Source: Ardenticatenales bacterium | GTDB lineage: Bacteria > Chloroflexota > Anaerolineae > Epilineales > Epilineaceae | Assembly (NCBI GenBank): GCA_020853525.1 | Contig: JADYYS010000036.1 | Location: forward strand, 62,001 to 126,000 | Length of the DNA stretch: 64,000 nt | Direction of reading: 5' to 3' | Shown here: in pieces, positions 16,777 through 27,000 of the stretch | Layout: the number at the start of each line of letters is the position of its first letter | Position numbering within the stretch: the first letter of the stretch is position 1 | Program-made: the position numbers and the translations under genes | Notes under the pieces: generated by a model | Seen by the model: the letters and a program-made list of their open reading frames with translations, nothing else | Told to the model about the DNA's origin: nothing | Database searches by the model: none

Positions 16777-19700
16777 CTAACGGACAGTTGGACCATCAGG
16801 AACAGTACCCAGCTCCCAGAGTCTAAGACTCAGCGGCAACATGATGCTGTGCGGCGCACGGTTGTACCAGGCCATTGGCACCTGGAAGAGCCCCGGCATG
16901 GCTCCCGGACCGAACACCAGAGCCCCTCCCACCGGACCTGCCTGAAGCTCCAACTGCTCCAAATCCGGACACACATGCACTGCAAGCGGCTCACCTGCGC
17001 TGAGTCCAGATGTAAGGTCAGCTGTCGTCACGGTGAACGCATCGCCGTCAAAGATCTGAATCGACAGTGTGTACGACACCGGGGTTGGTACCGTGAACCC
17101 GTGCACCCAGACCTGATAGTCCCCGGGATTCTGCGTGCCTTGCAGCCTGACCGCCTCATCCGCGCCGTCGCTCAAGCTTTGACCCACGACCTCGGTGGCA
17201 GGGTCAAACAAGAGGTCGGCATTCCTGTCGTAGAGGACTAGCAGGTCGAGGTCGAGTTGCGGTGCGACCGCAGGATCAGGAGCGTCCAGGATCGCGGTGA
17301 ATCCGGCGGCAACCTTGTCCAGAGTCACGTCTTCCTTCAGATGAGCGGTGCCACGCGCCTGCTGATCGTCTTGCCGGGCAGATCCGGTGATGACCGACGG
17401 CTGCTGCCCACTGAATCCTTGGATCACGAAGCCGGGAAGGTCCATCTGTGAAGTAATGGTGAGGTCCCGGCAGGACTCTCCCCACATCGCCACATTGCCG
17501 CTCGAGACTTGCAGTGCACTGGCAGTAGTCTCGATTGGGACTTCCAGCTTATGGCCGCCGAAGGCGACGTTGTCCAACATTACCTCGTGGAGCCCACCCG
17601 AAGACGGCATGGCAAACCACTCTTCGTTTGCCTCTGTGTTAGTGTTGGGGGTCCAGAAGCCTCCGCCCGTGTTAGTGTTCGTACTCCCCCCCTTCATCTC
17701 CATCCCATGCGGCCCATACCACCCCCCCTCCGCCCGATCCTCCACCACCCCCCCCGCCCCCGGCGTCGTGTTCGCCGGGTGCAGCGGGTTGCTGTAGCGG
17801 TTGTCGGCGGGGCCCCAGATGCGGGTGTCCACGTCGGTCTGCTTGTCGTTCTCCTCGTCCCACTGGGTGCGGAAGATCCAGTAGGTGCCGGGGACGGCCT
17901 TGAGGGCGTCGACGAAGAAGAAGCGCCAATCGCCGGATTCCGGGCGCCAGTTCCAGTTCTGCTGGCCGCGGACGGCGCCGTTGTTGTAGGAGGCGTCCAT
18001 GTCCATGCCCTTGGGGCCGCCCAGGCTGATGGCGCCCTCCCAGTTGTAGGTCTGCGCGATGTTCGCCACCACCGGGATCGTCAACCGCAGCTGCGGCGTC
18101 TCGTAGCCGCCGGCGGCAGGGATCGGCACGTCACCCGCGCGGCGCGCGTAGTCCGCAAAGATCGCCCCCTGCCACACACCGGACGCCGCGTCCGCCGGGA
18201 CCGCCAAGGACGCCGTGAACGTCACCTCGCCGCCCGCCGGCACCGTCAGCGTGTTGTCGTTGAGCGTCAGCGCGGACCACGGCTGGTACTTGTAGGCGTC
18301 GATCCGGTAGGACAGCTCCGTCACCGTCATCGCCGGCGAACGCTGGAGGTGGTTCACCCCCAGCCAGATCCCATCCGCCCAGCGCTCCCGCGGGTGGTGG
18401 ACCGAGATCTCGAACGTATTCCCGTTCTGCGACCCGTGCGAGAACCGCTGGAACTCCCACGCCTCCAGCTCGCTCACCCGGTAGTCGATCGCCGCCACCC
18501 CGTCCAACCCCACGGGCGGCGACGCCGACGGCCCGAACTCCACCGTCACCGGCTCGCCGTTCAGCAGGTGCTCCCGAATCTCCAGCCCGTCCAGCCGCGG
18601 GATCATCACCCCCGGAATCCCGAACGGCTGCGGCGGATTCGGATTCGCCCCCATCGCCACCACCCCCCGGACGTCCGTGAACATCACCACCCCGATCGCC
18701 CCGAACTTCGTCGCGTTCGTGATCTTGTCCACAAACGTGCACGTCCCGCGCTCCATCAGCGCGATCTTCTCCGAGATATCCTGCGCCGGCGTCGGCGCGT
18801 TCCCCATATCGTCCGAGCACCCCATCCCGTACCACGCGATCTGGTGCGGCCCGAACGGCAGCCCGCCCAGCTGGCGCGTCACCGTCGCCACCCCCTCGAT
18901 GCCCGTGTACTCGCCCACGCCGCTGCCCCAATTGGCCTTCACCGCCACCGGATAGACCGTCCGATAGCCCACCACGCCGTTCTTGTCCTTGTCGTCCCAG
19001 AAAACCCCGTCCCCGTCGATATCCGTGTGCTGGAGCACGCTCCCGCCCAGGACGTTGTTGAACGTCGCCGCCGCGCCGAAGTCGCCGTCCGGGTCGAACT
19101 TCTCCATCGGCTGGCGGCCGCGGAAGACCATCAGGTCCGTGCCCTCCGGCACGTCCTCCTTCTTCACCGGGATCACGTAGTCCGGCACATTGGCGTTCTC
19201 GGAGGACTCCTTCTCCGCCTCGAGCGTCAACGTCCCGTCCGTCCCCTTGATCCGCCGCAGCGTCTGCGCGCTCAACGTCAGCTCGATCGCCTGACTGCTC
19301 GGGTTGCGCAGCGTGAACGTCTGCGTCGTCGTCTCGCCCGGCGCCACCAGGTTGGCGAAGCTGTCGTGGTGCGTTCCCCGGTAGCCGCCCGCGCTCCACT
19401 CGTCCGGCAGCGCGTACACCCCGTTCAGACCGGCGGCGATCCGGGCCGCGCCCGCCTCGTCCACCGACCCCGCGCCGCCCGTCAGCGTGTCGTAGCCGCT
19501 GAAGCGCGTGCCGCCCTTGAGGATCGCCCGCGCCTCGGCCCACGTCGGCCAGCGCTCGTGCTTGCTCTTGAACGCCTGGAAGACCACCGCCATCGCGCCC
19601 GCCGCCACCGGCGTCGAGCGGCTCGTGCCGCCCCACGTGCCGAACGCGTGCAGGCTGTCGATGCCGTTGGCCACCAGCATGAAGTTGATCGGCTCGGCGC

Positions 19701-21771
19701 CCGTCCCGTACCCGCCGTTGGCGGCCAGATCCGGCCCGTTCTGCCCGGTGGAGCCCGGCCCGCGGTTGCTGAACGGGACGATGTCGCCATGCGTGATCTG
19801 CGACGTGTCCGTGATGCTGTGCCAGCCGCTGGCCCCGTACTGCGTGTTGGCCGCCACGTCGATGCCCGCCGACGGGCTCGGCGGCACGATCGTGCCGTAG
19901 CCCGCGCCGCCGTTGCCGGTGGCGTACAGCCAGCTGCTGTTCGGCGAGAGCTTGCGGATGTAGTAGTCGATCACCCGCGAGTCCGGATCCCAGCCGTCGT
20001 TGTCCTCGTTGGACCAGCCGTAGCTGTTGGACGTGACCTGGATGTCGTCGTCCGTGCGCGTCTTGTCCGTGCCGAACGCGGCGAAGCGCCAGCCGACGTC
20101 GAACATCGCCCGTCCGCCGGCGCGGGCGTCGTAGACGTTGCCGATGCTGACCATCTTGGCATTCGGCGCCATCCCGTAGTTCACCGCACCCGGCATCCCG
20201 GTGCCGCCGTTGGCCGCCAGATCGCGGAAGCGCACCGGCGCGTCGGCCGGGATCGGCACGCGGCCCTGGCTCACGACATTGCTGGCGCACAGCGTCCCGT
20301 GGTCGCTGAAGCGCGTCACGACGAAGACGCCCACCTCCGCGCCCGCGGCCGGGATGTCCGCCTCGAGGCCCCACACCCAGCTGCCCGGGAACGGGTTCAC
20401 GCCGTCGCTGATCCAGTAGAACAGACCGCCCGAGGCGTCCGTCACGCCGTCCGGCGGGTTCGTCAGATCGCGGTGCGCCAGCGGATCGCCCTTGCGGACC
20501 GGCTTCTCGTCCGTGAAGTCCTTGTCGCCGTCGATGTCCACGTACACCGTGTCGTACACGCCGGCCGTGCCCTCGTCCACGGCGATGATCCCCGGCCATG
20601 TCGCCAGCCCGCCCGTCGGCACGGATGCGCCGGCGGCGATGAACGCCAGGTCGACGTCCGGGTGATGGCCGTAGCGGATTGAACCGCCCTTGGACGTCGC
20701 CGGGATCGCGAAGCCGCAGTCCATCGTGCCCATGCGGATCGTCGCCAGCTGGCCCGCGCCGCCCGTCACCGTGTAGTCCGCGATCCGCGGCTGCACGCAG
20801 ATCTGGCCGATCGGGCTGTCCTCGCGCATCGTGGCGGTGACCGTCGAGGTCTGGTAGAGCTCGACCCGCGACGTGTCCAGGTTCGAGCGCGTGCTGCGCA
20901 GGGCCGCGTTCGGTTGGCGCTTGTCCAAGACGGCCAGGTAGCCGACGATCGGGTCGAACACCTCCGGCCAGCCGGCGTACGGATGGCCTTCCGGCAGGAT
21001 CCGCCACGTGCCCTGCAAGTCGGGGTGGGCGTAGTCCACCTCCATGTCCAGCACGGCCACCGCCACGTCGTCCCCGCGGAAGCCGAGGTCCCAGGCCTCG
21101 GCGGCGGCGTGGCCGTTGCGGACGTCCCACCAGCCCGACGGATCGTTGCCGCCGCGCTTGGCGGGGCCGTTGCCCTTCAGCACCGCTTCGCGCGCGGCGT
21201 CCGTCCGGTCCATGAACGACGCGTGCGCCGGTTCCGCCTCGGCCCAGCTCGGGGCGTCCTGCGCCATCCGGCCGACCTTGGCGACGTTGGCCGGGTCGAC
21301 GATCCCTTCCTTCACCGGCGGAACGTTCAGGTTGGGCTTGGCGTTTGCCGACGTCGAGTCCACCCGATAGACATGGGGATCGGCGGCAATGCGCAGCGCC
21401 TGCTTGGGCGTCGCCTGCAAGAGCGCCACCTGCTCGCCGGCCGGCCACGTGAACTGATGCACGAAGCCGTACGCGGCAAGGTCGAGGCGCTGCGTGGACT
21501 GGACCATGATCCAGTCCAACGTCGCCGGCGCCGAGCTCGCCCACTCCGTGAGGGTTGCGTCCAGCTTGCGCTCCGGCGCAGCGGCCGTCAGCGGAGCCAT
21601 CGCCTCGGCCAGCGTGTCCGGCACGGGCTGGGATGAGGGATCGTCGGCCGGCGCAAGGGCCGGGTTGGCCCGGACGGCCGCGCCCCCGGCCGCCAACGCG
21701 CCCAGCAGCGACACGCCGAGCACTGCGGCGGCACCCAACACGGAAATCCAGGACGACTTGAAGCGATTCAC
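16777..21771 (-). CDS. Large secreted subtilisin-like serine protease (S8) with PA domain
   Basis: 1664 residues, GTG start with AGGAGG eight bases upstream. The signal peptide spans about 1-35. The S8 catalytic triad is Asp242 ('VAVLDMEVDYAHPDL'), His491 ('FSDHGTLCASNV') and Ser717 ('GGTSRSTPVAAGAM'), with oxyanion Asn620 ('YATGNGGAGYG'). About 250 residues between Asp and His form an inserted beta-rich domain, unusual for subtilases. A protease-associated (PA) segment ('ALMERGTCTFVDKITNATKFGAIGVVMF') comes after the catalytic domain, followed by Ig/Fn-like beta domains and near the C-terminus a pre-peptidase-C-like domain ('DLDLLVLYDRNADLLFDP...YQVWVHGF'). It is probably an extracellular, possibly surface-held protein degrader. 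It is monocistronic. Catalytic residues are intact. Confidence 0.95.
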   Translation of the reverse strand: MNRFKSSWISVLGAAAVLGVSLLGALAAGGAAVRANPALAPADDPSSQPVPDTLAEAMAPLTAAAPERKLDATLTEWASSAPATLDWIMVQSTQRLDLAAYGFVHQFTWPAGEQVALLQATPKQALRIAADPHVYRVDSTSANAKPNLNVPPVKEGIVDPANVAKVGRMAQDAPSWAEAEPAHASFMDRTDAAREAVLKGNGPAKRGGNDPSGWWDVRNGHAAAEAWDLGFRGDDVAVAVLDMEVDYAHPDLQGTWRILPEGHPYAGWPEVFDPIVGYLAVLDKRQPNAALRSTRSNLDTSRVELYQTSTVTATMREDSPIGQICVQPRIADYTVTGGAGQLATIRMGTMDCGFAIPATSKGGSIRYGHHPDVDLAFIAAGASVPTGGLATWPGIIAVDEGTAGVYDTVYVDIDGDKDFTDEKPVRKGDPLAHRDLTNPPDGVTDASGGLFYWISDGVNPFPGSWVWGLEADIPAAGAEVGVFVVTRFSDHGTLCASNVVSQGRVPIPADAPVRFRDLAANGGTGMPGAVNYGMAPNAKMVSIGNVYDARAGGRAMFDVGWRFAAFGTDKTRTDDDIQVTSNSYGWSNEDNDGWDPDSRVIDYYIRKLSPNSSWLYATGNGGAGYGTIVPPSPSAGIDVAANTQYGASGWHSITDTSQITHGDIVPFSNRGPGSTGQNGPDLAANGGYGTGAEPINFMLVANGIDSLHAFGTWGGTSRSTPVAAGAMAVVFQAFKSKHERWPTWAEARAILKGGTRFSGYDTLTGGAGSVDEAGAARIAAGLNGVYALPDEWSAGGYRGTHHDSFANLVAPGETTTQTFTLRNPSSQAIELTLSAQTLRRIKGTDGTLTLEAEKESSENANVPDYVIPVKKEDVPEGTDLMVFRGRQPMEKFDPDGDFGAAATFNNVLGGSVLQHTDIDGDGVFWDDKDKNGVVGYRTVYPVAVKANWGSGVGEYTGIEGVATVTRQLGGLPFGPHQIAWYGMGCSDDMGNAPTPAQDISEKIALMERGTCTFVDKITNATKFGAIGVVMFTDVRGVVAMGANPNPPQPFGIPGVMIPRLDGLEIREHLLNGEPVTVEFGPSASPPVGLDGVAAIDYRVSELEAWEFQRFSHGSQNGNTFEISVHHPRERWADGIWLGVNHLQRSPAMTVTELSYRIDAYKYQPWSALTLNDNTLTVPAGGEVTFTASLAVPADAASGVWQGAIFADYARRAGDVPIPAAGGYETPQLRLTIPVVANIAQTYNWEGAISLGGPKGMDMDASYNNGAVRGQQNWNWRPESGDWRFFFVDALKAVPGTYWIFRTQWDEENDKQTDVDTRIWGPADNRYSNPLHPANTTPGAGGVVEDRAEGGWYGPHGMEMKGGSTNTNTGGGFWTPNTNTEANEEWFAMPSSGGLHEVMLDNVAFGGHKLEVPIETTASALQVSSGNVAMWGESCRDLTITSQMDLPGFVIQGFSGQQPSVITGSARQDDQQARGTAHLKEDVTLDKVAAGFTAILDAPDPAVAPQLDLDLLVLYDRNADLLFDPATEVVGQSLSDGADEAVRLQGTQNPGDYQVWVHGFTVPTPVSYTLSIQIFDGDAFTVTTADLTSGLSAGEPLAVHVCPDLEQLELQAGPVGGALVFGPGAMPGLFQVPMAWYNRAPHSIMLPLSLRLWELGTVPDGPTVR

Positions 21772-21968
21772 CCCTCACCCCTCCTCAGTGGCAGCGGCTC
21801 GGCGCGGACGCAGATACCAACCCTCGCGCCTCGATCGGCCGACGGCCCCATGTCCACATGTCCAAGCGTCCATATGTCCATGCGGCGGCGGCCGGAGCAC
21901 AGCGGCGCGCATTATCCCCCAAGGAGCTTGTGTGGGCTAGCGGACTTTTTCGGCGAACCGGCAGCGTG

Positions 21969-21987
21969 GGTGGGGCATGCCCCTACC
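21969..21987. repeat. GTAGGGGC-type palindrome covering the permease stop codon
   Basis: Core GGGGCATGCCCC (21972-21983) flanked by GGT and TACC. On the minus strand it reads CGG-TAG-GGG-CAT-GCC-CC, and the TAG (21983-21985) is the stop codon of the ABC permease. One of four such cases in the window. Confidence 0.75.
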
Positions 21988-22792
21988 GTGTCCGCTCCTG
22001 CCGCACGAACATCGCCGTGCCGATGGCCATGAAGATGCCGCCGACGACCGCCATCACCGCCAGGTTGAAGGCCGGCGACGCGAGCACCGCTCCTTGGCTG
22101 GGCTCCACCCCGCCGAAGAACACGCCCCGCAGCAGGTCGACGGCGTAGCGCAGCGGGCTGATCCGGGAGAGGAAGTCGAGCGAGAGGCTGATGACGTCGC
22201 CCTCCTCGGCCAGCTTGTCCACCGGCGAGATCACGCCGCCCAGGAAGAACTGCGGCAGGAGCAGGAACGGGAATATCTGCTGCGCGCCGCGCTGGGACTT
22301 CATGTTGGCCATGAGGAGGAGGCCGAACGCACCGCCGTACAGGCAAACCAGGATGGACACCGGGATCAGCCAGAGCGCCTGGCTCACGTCCATCCGGATG
22401 CCGATGAGCAGCCCGAACGCGAAGATCACGACGCCCTGCGCCAGCGAGACGAGCGACTCGCCGAGGATCTTGCCGCCGAGGATCGTGTAGCGCGACAGCG
22501 GCGCGACGAAGATCGCCTGGCTGAAGTCGTTCTCGCGGTCCTCGAGGAGCGAGATGATCCCCATGGCGGATGACTGCCACATGCTCTGGGCGAAGACGCC
22601 GAGGAAGACGAACGTCCACATGTCGAACGCGCGGCCTTCGGCCGCGGCCGCGCCGAACGTGCCGCCGAGGATCAGGATGAACACGGCCGGGAAGACGAGC
22701 GTGCCGACGATCCGCGAGCGGTCCCGCAGAAACTTCATCAGGTCGCGGTAGGCGATGGCGGCCATCGCGTTCAGCTCGTGGGACAGGTTCAC
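21983..22792 (-). CDS. ABC-2 type transporter permease
   Basis: 269 residues with six hydrophobic segments typical of ABC-2 (DrrB/NodJ-like) permeases: 'AIAYRDLMKFLRDRSRIVGTLVFPAVFILILGG', 'FVFLGVFAQSMWQSSAMGIISLLEDRENDF' and 'ILGESLVSLAQGVVIFAFGLLIG', ending in 'SPLRYAVDLLRGVFFGG'. The GTG at 22792 overlaps the TGA of the ATPase gene (GTGA), so the pair is translationally coupled. The longer upstream ORF in this frame runs through the ATPase gene out of phase and is not coding. The stop codon lies inside a GTAGGGGC palindrome. Confidence 0.93.
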   Translation of the reverse strand: MNLSHELNAMAAIAYRDLMKFLRDRSRIVGTLVFPAVFILILGGTFGAAAAEGRAFDMWTFVFLGVFAQSMWQSSAMGIISLLEDRENDFSQAIFVAPLSRYTILGGKILGESLVSLAQGVVIFAFGLLIGIRMDVSQALWLIPVSILVCLYGGAFGLLLMANMKSQRGAQQIFPFLLLPQFFLGGVISPVDKLAEEGDVISLSLDFLSRISPLRYAVDLLRGVFFGGVEPSQGAVLASPAFNLAVMAVVGGIFMAIGTAMFVRQERTR

Positions 22793-23850
22793 TGGATCAC
22801 CTCGCGGCTCTCGGCGTCGACGAGCGCACCTTCGCCCAGGGCGTCGCCGAGGACGATGCCGGCCTCGCCGAGCCCGGCCGCCTCCTCGCGCGCACCCAGC
22901 TCGTCGCGCTCCACGAGCGCCAGGTAGGCGTCCTCGAGCGTCGGCAGCACGGTGCGCACCGACGTCAGCGGCGTGTCGATGGACTTGAGCAGCGGCTGCA
23001 CGTCGCCCTCGTCCGCCGCGACGCGCACGTTCGCGCTGCCTGGCGCATCGTCGGTGTAGGCGATGCCCTTGGCGGACAGCTCGGCGCGCAGCGCGGCCGG
23101 ATCGGCGGCCCCCAGGAGGACATAGCGTTCGAGCAGCGACGCGGTGACGTCGGTCGGCGTGCCGAGGGCGATGATCTTTCCGCGTGAGAGCACGCAGATC
23201 CGGCCGGCGTCCTCGGCCTCGGCCAGGTAGTGGGTCGTGAGGAAGAGCGTCGTGTCCGCCGTCTGGCGCATCTCCAGCAGGTAGGTCCACAAGTCGCGGC
23301 GGCTGGCCGGGTCGAGGCCGGTCGTCGGCTCGTCCAGGAAGAGGACGCGCGGGTGGTGGATCAGGCTGCGGACCACCTCGAGCTTGCGGCGCATCCCGCC
23401 CGAGAACGTCCGGACGGGCTTGAAGATGTCGCCGCCGAGCCCGACGACGTCCGCCAGATCGGCCAGCCGCTTCTTGTATGCGCCGGGCATGAGCGTGTAG
23501 GACGGGCGCCACGGGTAGAGGCCGTACAGGATGGCGTGCAGGCGCACGTTCTCCTCGGCCGACAGGTTCTTGTCCAGGCTCGGCGTCTGGAACGTGATCC
23601 CGACGCTGCTCCGAACGCCCGCCGCGTCCGTTCCGAGGTCGTGGCCGTCGATCGTGACCGTCCCGCCCGTCGGGGCCAGCGTGGTGGTCAGGATCGAGAT
23701 CGTCGTCGTCTTGCCGGCGCCGTTCGGACCGAGCAGGCTGAAGAACTCACCCGGCGCGACATCGAACGAGACATCGGCGACGGCGTCGCGGTCGGCCTTG
23801 CGGTAGCGCTTGACGAGGTGGTCGACGCGGATGATCGGCGGGGGGCTCAC
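22789..23850 (-). CDS. ABC transporter ATP-binding protein (DrrA/CcmA-like)
   Basis: 353 residues. Walker A 'GPNGAGKTTTISIL', Q-loop 'GITFQTPSLDKNL', signature 'FSGGMRRKLEVVRSL', Walker B 'VLFLDEPTTGLDP', D- and H-loop 'LFLTTHYLAEAEDAGRI'. The C-terminal 100 residues match the extra regulatory domain of drug/daunorubicin-type exporters. The GTG start at 23850 has AAGGA upstream. With the overlapping permease it forms a two-gene exporter, probably a homodimer of each subunit; the substrate is unknown (drug, lipid or polysaccharide). The Q-loop residue and the H-loop His are present, so it should be active. Confidence 0.95.
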   Translation of the reverse strand: MSPPPIIRVDHLVKRYRKADRDAVADVSFDVAPGEFFSLLGPNGAGKTTTISILTTTLAPTGGTVTIDGHDLGTDAAGVRSSVGITFQTPSLDKNLSAEENVRLHAILYGLYPWRPSYTLMPGAYKKRLADLADVVGLGGDIFKPVRTFSGGMRRKLEVVRSLIHHPRVLFLDEPTTGLDPASRRDLWTYLLEMRQTADTTLFLTTHYLAEAEDAGRICVLSRGKIIALGTPTDVTASLLERYVLLGAADPAALRAELSAKGIAYTDDAPGSANVRVAADEGDVQPLLKSIDTPLTSVRTVLPTLEDAYLALVERDELGAREEAAGLGEAGIVLGDALGEGALVDAESREVIQ

Positions 23851-24061
23851 GGCTGGGGCGTCCTTGGAGCGCGGCAGGGAAGCGGGCGGAATCGTAGCAT
23901 GGGGGCGAGGCGGTGTCGAATCTTTGTTCTAGTTGAGGCCTTGTTCGAACGAGGCAGCCCATGCGCTTTCCTGCGCAGCGTTGTAAGCTAGGAGAAGCAT
24001 CGATCCATCCGCCGGGCAAGCGGCCCCGTCGCCGACTGATTCGCTCAAAGGCTGAATATCG

Positions 24062-27000
24062 ATGACCGATGAGCTGACACGTGGTGCGGAGCGCACAATC
24101 CCGTGGCCCCATCGCCCGCTGGCGGAGCGGCGCCCGCATCACGTTTCAGCCACCGGCCTGATCGCCGTCGGCCTTGCGACAGCCATGCTCGTCGCAGGGC
24201 CGACGGCGGCGCCCGCGGAGGAACGGACGGCCACCGTCGCGCAGCCGCCCGTTGCCGAGGTCCGACCGCTCTACCCGCACACCCTCCCGCCGCTCGAGCC
24301 GCGGGACATCGCATATCTCGGGCGCGAAACGTTGTTGGCCGTCGACGGCCAGATGGTCTTCGCGGTGGGGGCGGACATCCCGGGGCACGGCGCTTGGCCT
24401 GGACCGCCGACGGCCGGCTGGACGCCGGTTCGGATCGACACCGATCCACGGCGAGGGCGGGTGTACGTGCTCGACGGCGCCACAGAGCGCATTGAGGCGT
24501 TTGATACGGACGGTCGGTCGCTCCGGACGCTGACGCCGCGCCTCGAGCCGCCGGCGTCCGGCCGAGCGCAGGTGGAGTCGATGACCGTCGCACCGAATGG
24601 CGATGTTCTTGCGCTCGAGCTGGACATCGATGCCACCGGCGCACCGATCGCGGCCGCAGTCCACCGCTTCGGCGCGGACGGCGCACCGGCGGATCGTTGG
24701 GCGATTCCCGTGCCCGCCGTCCCGCCGCACCCTGGCGACGCGCGTGGGTCGATCGGCCGGATCGCCGTCAGCGGCGACGGGGTCGTGCTCGTACAGCTTG
24801 CTGGGGGGGCCGCGTGCGCGGACTGGCGCACCACGGTGGAGCGCTATGCGCCGGACGGCACGTCGCTCGGCGCATGGTCGGCCGAAGTCCCGACGGCATT
24901 GCTGCCAGCGAGGCCGCTGCCGATCTGCCCGACTCCCACACTGTCGGACATGGTTCCGATGGCGCGGGACGCGTCCGACGTCCTGTACGTATTCGAACAC
25001 GACAGCGTGCTGCGCTACGGTCCGGACCTGCGTCTGATCAACTGGGTGCAGTTCCCGTGGTCGCGGTGGCGTCAGCGCGCCGATCTCGGCGCGCTGACCT
25101 CTCCCGTCGCGCGCACGGACGGCGGTATCCCGTTCGCCGTACGACCAGGCGGTGGATTCGCCGTTGTTCGACAGGTCACGCACGGCGAGGTCGACAGCTA
25201 CGGTATCGGCGCCGACAACCTCTGGTCCCGGCGCGGCTTGCAGGGGAACACTCTGCTCGCGCTCGTCGAGATCGACGCGATCGGCAACACCGTCGCGTTC
25301 GCGCCCGGTGGATCGTCCCAATCGTCGGCCGGCGACGGCATCGAGTCCGTGTGGACGGATCGCCTGAGCGTTCTGCCGGACGGTCGCGCATTCACGCTGG
25401 CGGTACACTACGGGATCGTCACGCGCTGGGCACGCGATGGAAGCCGCGAAGGCGCATGGTACACGCCCGGCGGCGCATGGGACATCGACGCGTTGGCCGA
25501 CGGCGGTTGGGTCCTCCTCGGCCAGGACAGCGACGGCATCGCCGTTTCACGCTACGACGACGCCGGTCACCGGCTGTGGCGTGCCGTGCTGGACATCCAT
25601 CCGGCGCGCGGACTCGTGACCACAGGTGACGAAGTGCTCCTTGCCGATCGCCACGGGCGCGCGATCCGGCGGTGGACGCTGGCGGCGGGCGTGCCGCTGC
25701 CGGATGTTCGCTCGCCATCCCAGAACATGCTCTGGCCGTTCGGGCTTGCGCGCGCGCGCAGCGACTCGACGACGCTCAGCGTGCTCGACCTGCCCGGGAT
25801 GACCGTGGAACGTTGGACGTTTTCCCTCCCCGGGGATGGGGCTCAGCCGAACGCCCCGGCCGAGGTCTGGCCGATCAGCCGGCGACTCGTACCCATCGAG
25901 CTGGCCGCGGCCGGCGATGGTCGGGTCGCCGTGCTCGGCGACGATGGGATGGTCGAGTTCGTAGGGCCGGGCGGCGCGGTGACGGGCGCTTGGCGACCCG
26001 ACGGCGGCGATGGCCCCACCGTCCCGGTCGACCTGGCCTTCGGTACCGACGGCCGACTGATTGTGCTCGACGGGTACGTGTCGTTCGGACGGGCGTTGCA
26101 CAGCCGTCGGCGGCCCCGCCTGCTGATCTACGATTCAGCCGCCGCTCCGCCCCCAGCAGTCGAGACGCCGTCGACGCCGCCGCCGTCGCCGAGTCCGGGC
26201 GCCGGAGCCTGCGTCGTGCGCGGGACCATCGCTCTCAACCCGACGCGTGTGCGCGCCGGCGAGGCGGTCACGGTGACGGAGTGGGTGGGCGGTGCGTGTC
26301 CCGAGGCTGTCATCGCCCCCGTCGACGTGATCCTGGCGTTCGTCCAAACCGGAAGGGACGCGATCGAGCGCGAGATGCCCGCCATGACCGCCGCGGCCGG
26401 AGTGTTCGTCGACGCACTTGACTGGCGGCGAGCGAGCGTCGGGATCGTCGCGCGTTCCGATGCGCAGCAGTGCACGTTGCGTCAGCCGTTGCTCGCCGAT
26501 CGCGGGCGGACGCTCGGCACACTGTCCGCGCTCCGACCACAGGCCGCATGCACGACACAAGGCTGGGTGCGACTCATTCGGGATGAGTTGGCGCTCGGGG
26601 CGCGCGGGAATGCGGTGCGCGTGCTCGTTGTGTTCACGGCCGGCGCGCGCAGTGACACGGCGACCGACGGTGTCATCAGCGATCTCGAGCCGATCGCGCG
26701 CATCGCCGCCGCCGGCGGGGAGATCCACGTTCTCGAGATCGGCGGTCCGCAAGACTCCATTGCGCGGCGCTACGCCTCGCGACCCGAGCACCACCACGTG
26801 GCCCCGGACGAAGCGTCGCTGCGTGTCATGGCCGCCGCGCTCGGTACACGCATTCGCGGATACGCGCTCGGTGACGTGCTGTTGGAGAGCGAGGTTCACC
26901 CCGACGTCGATCTCGTGCCCGGCTCAGCGGCTCCGCCCGTTGGCGCCTTCGGTCGACGGTTGCAGTACGGTTTGCCCATCGCGCCGTCCGACGGCATCAC

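Noticed and set aside
17509-20682. 1057-residue plus-strand ORF opposite the subtilase
   Set aside because: His/Arg/Val-rich mirror of the subtilase coding strand with no SD or domain.
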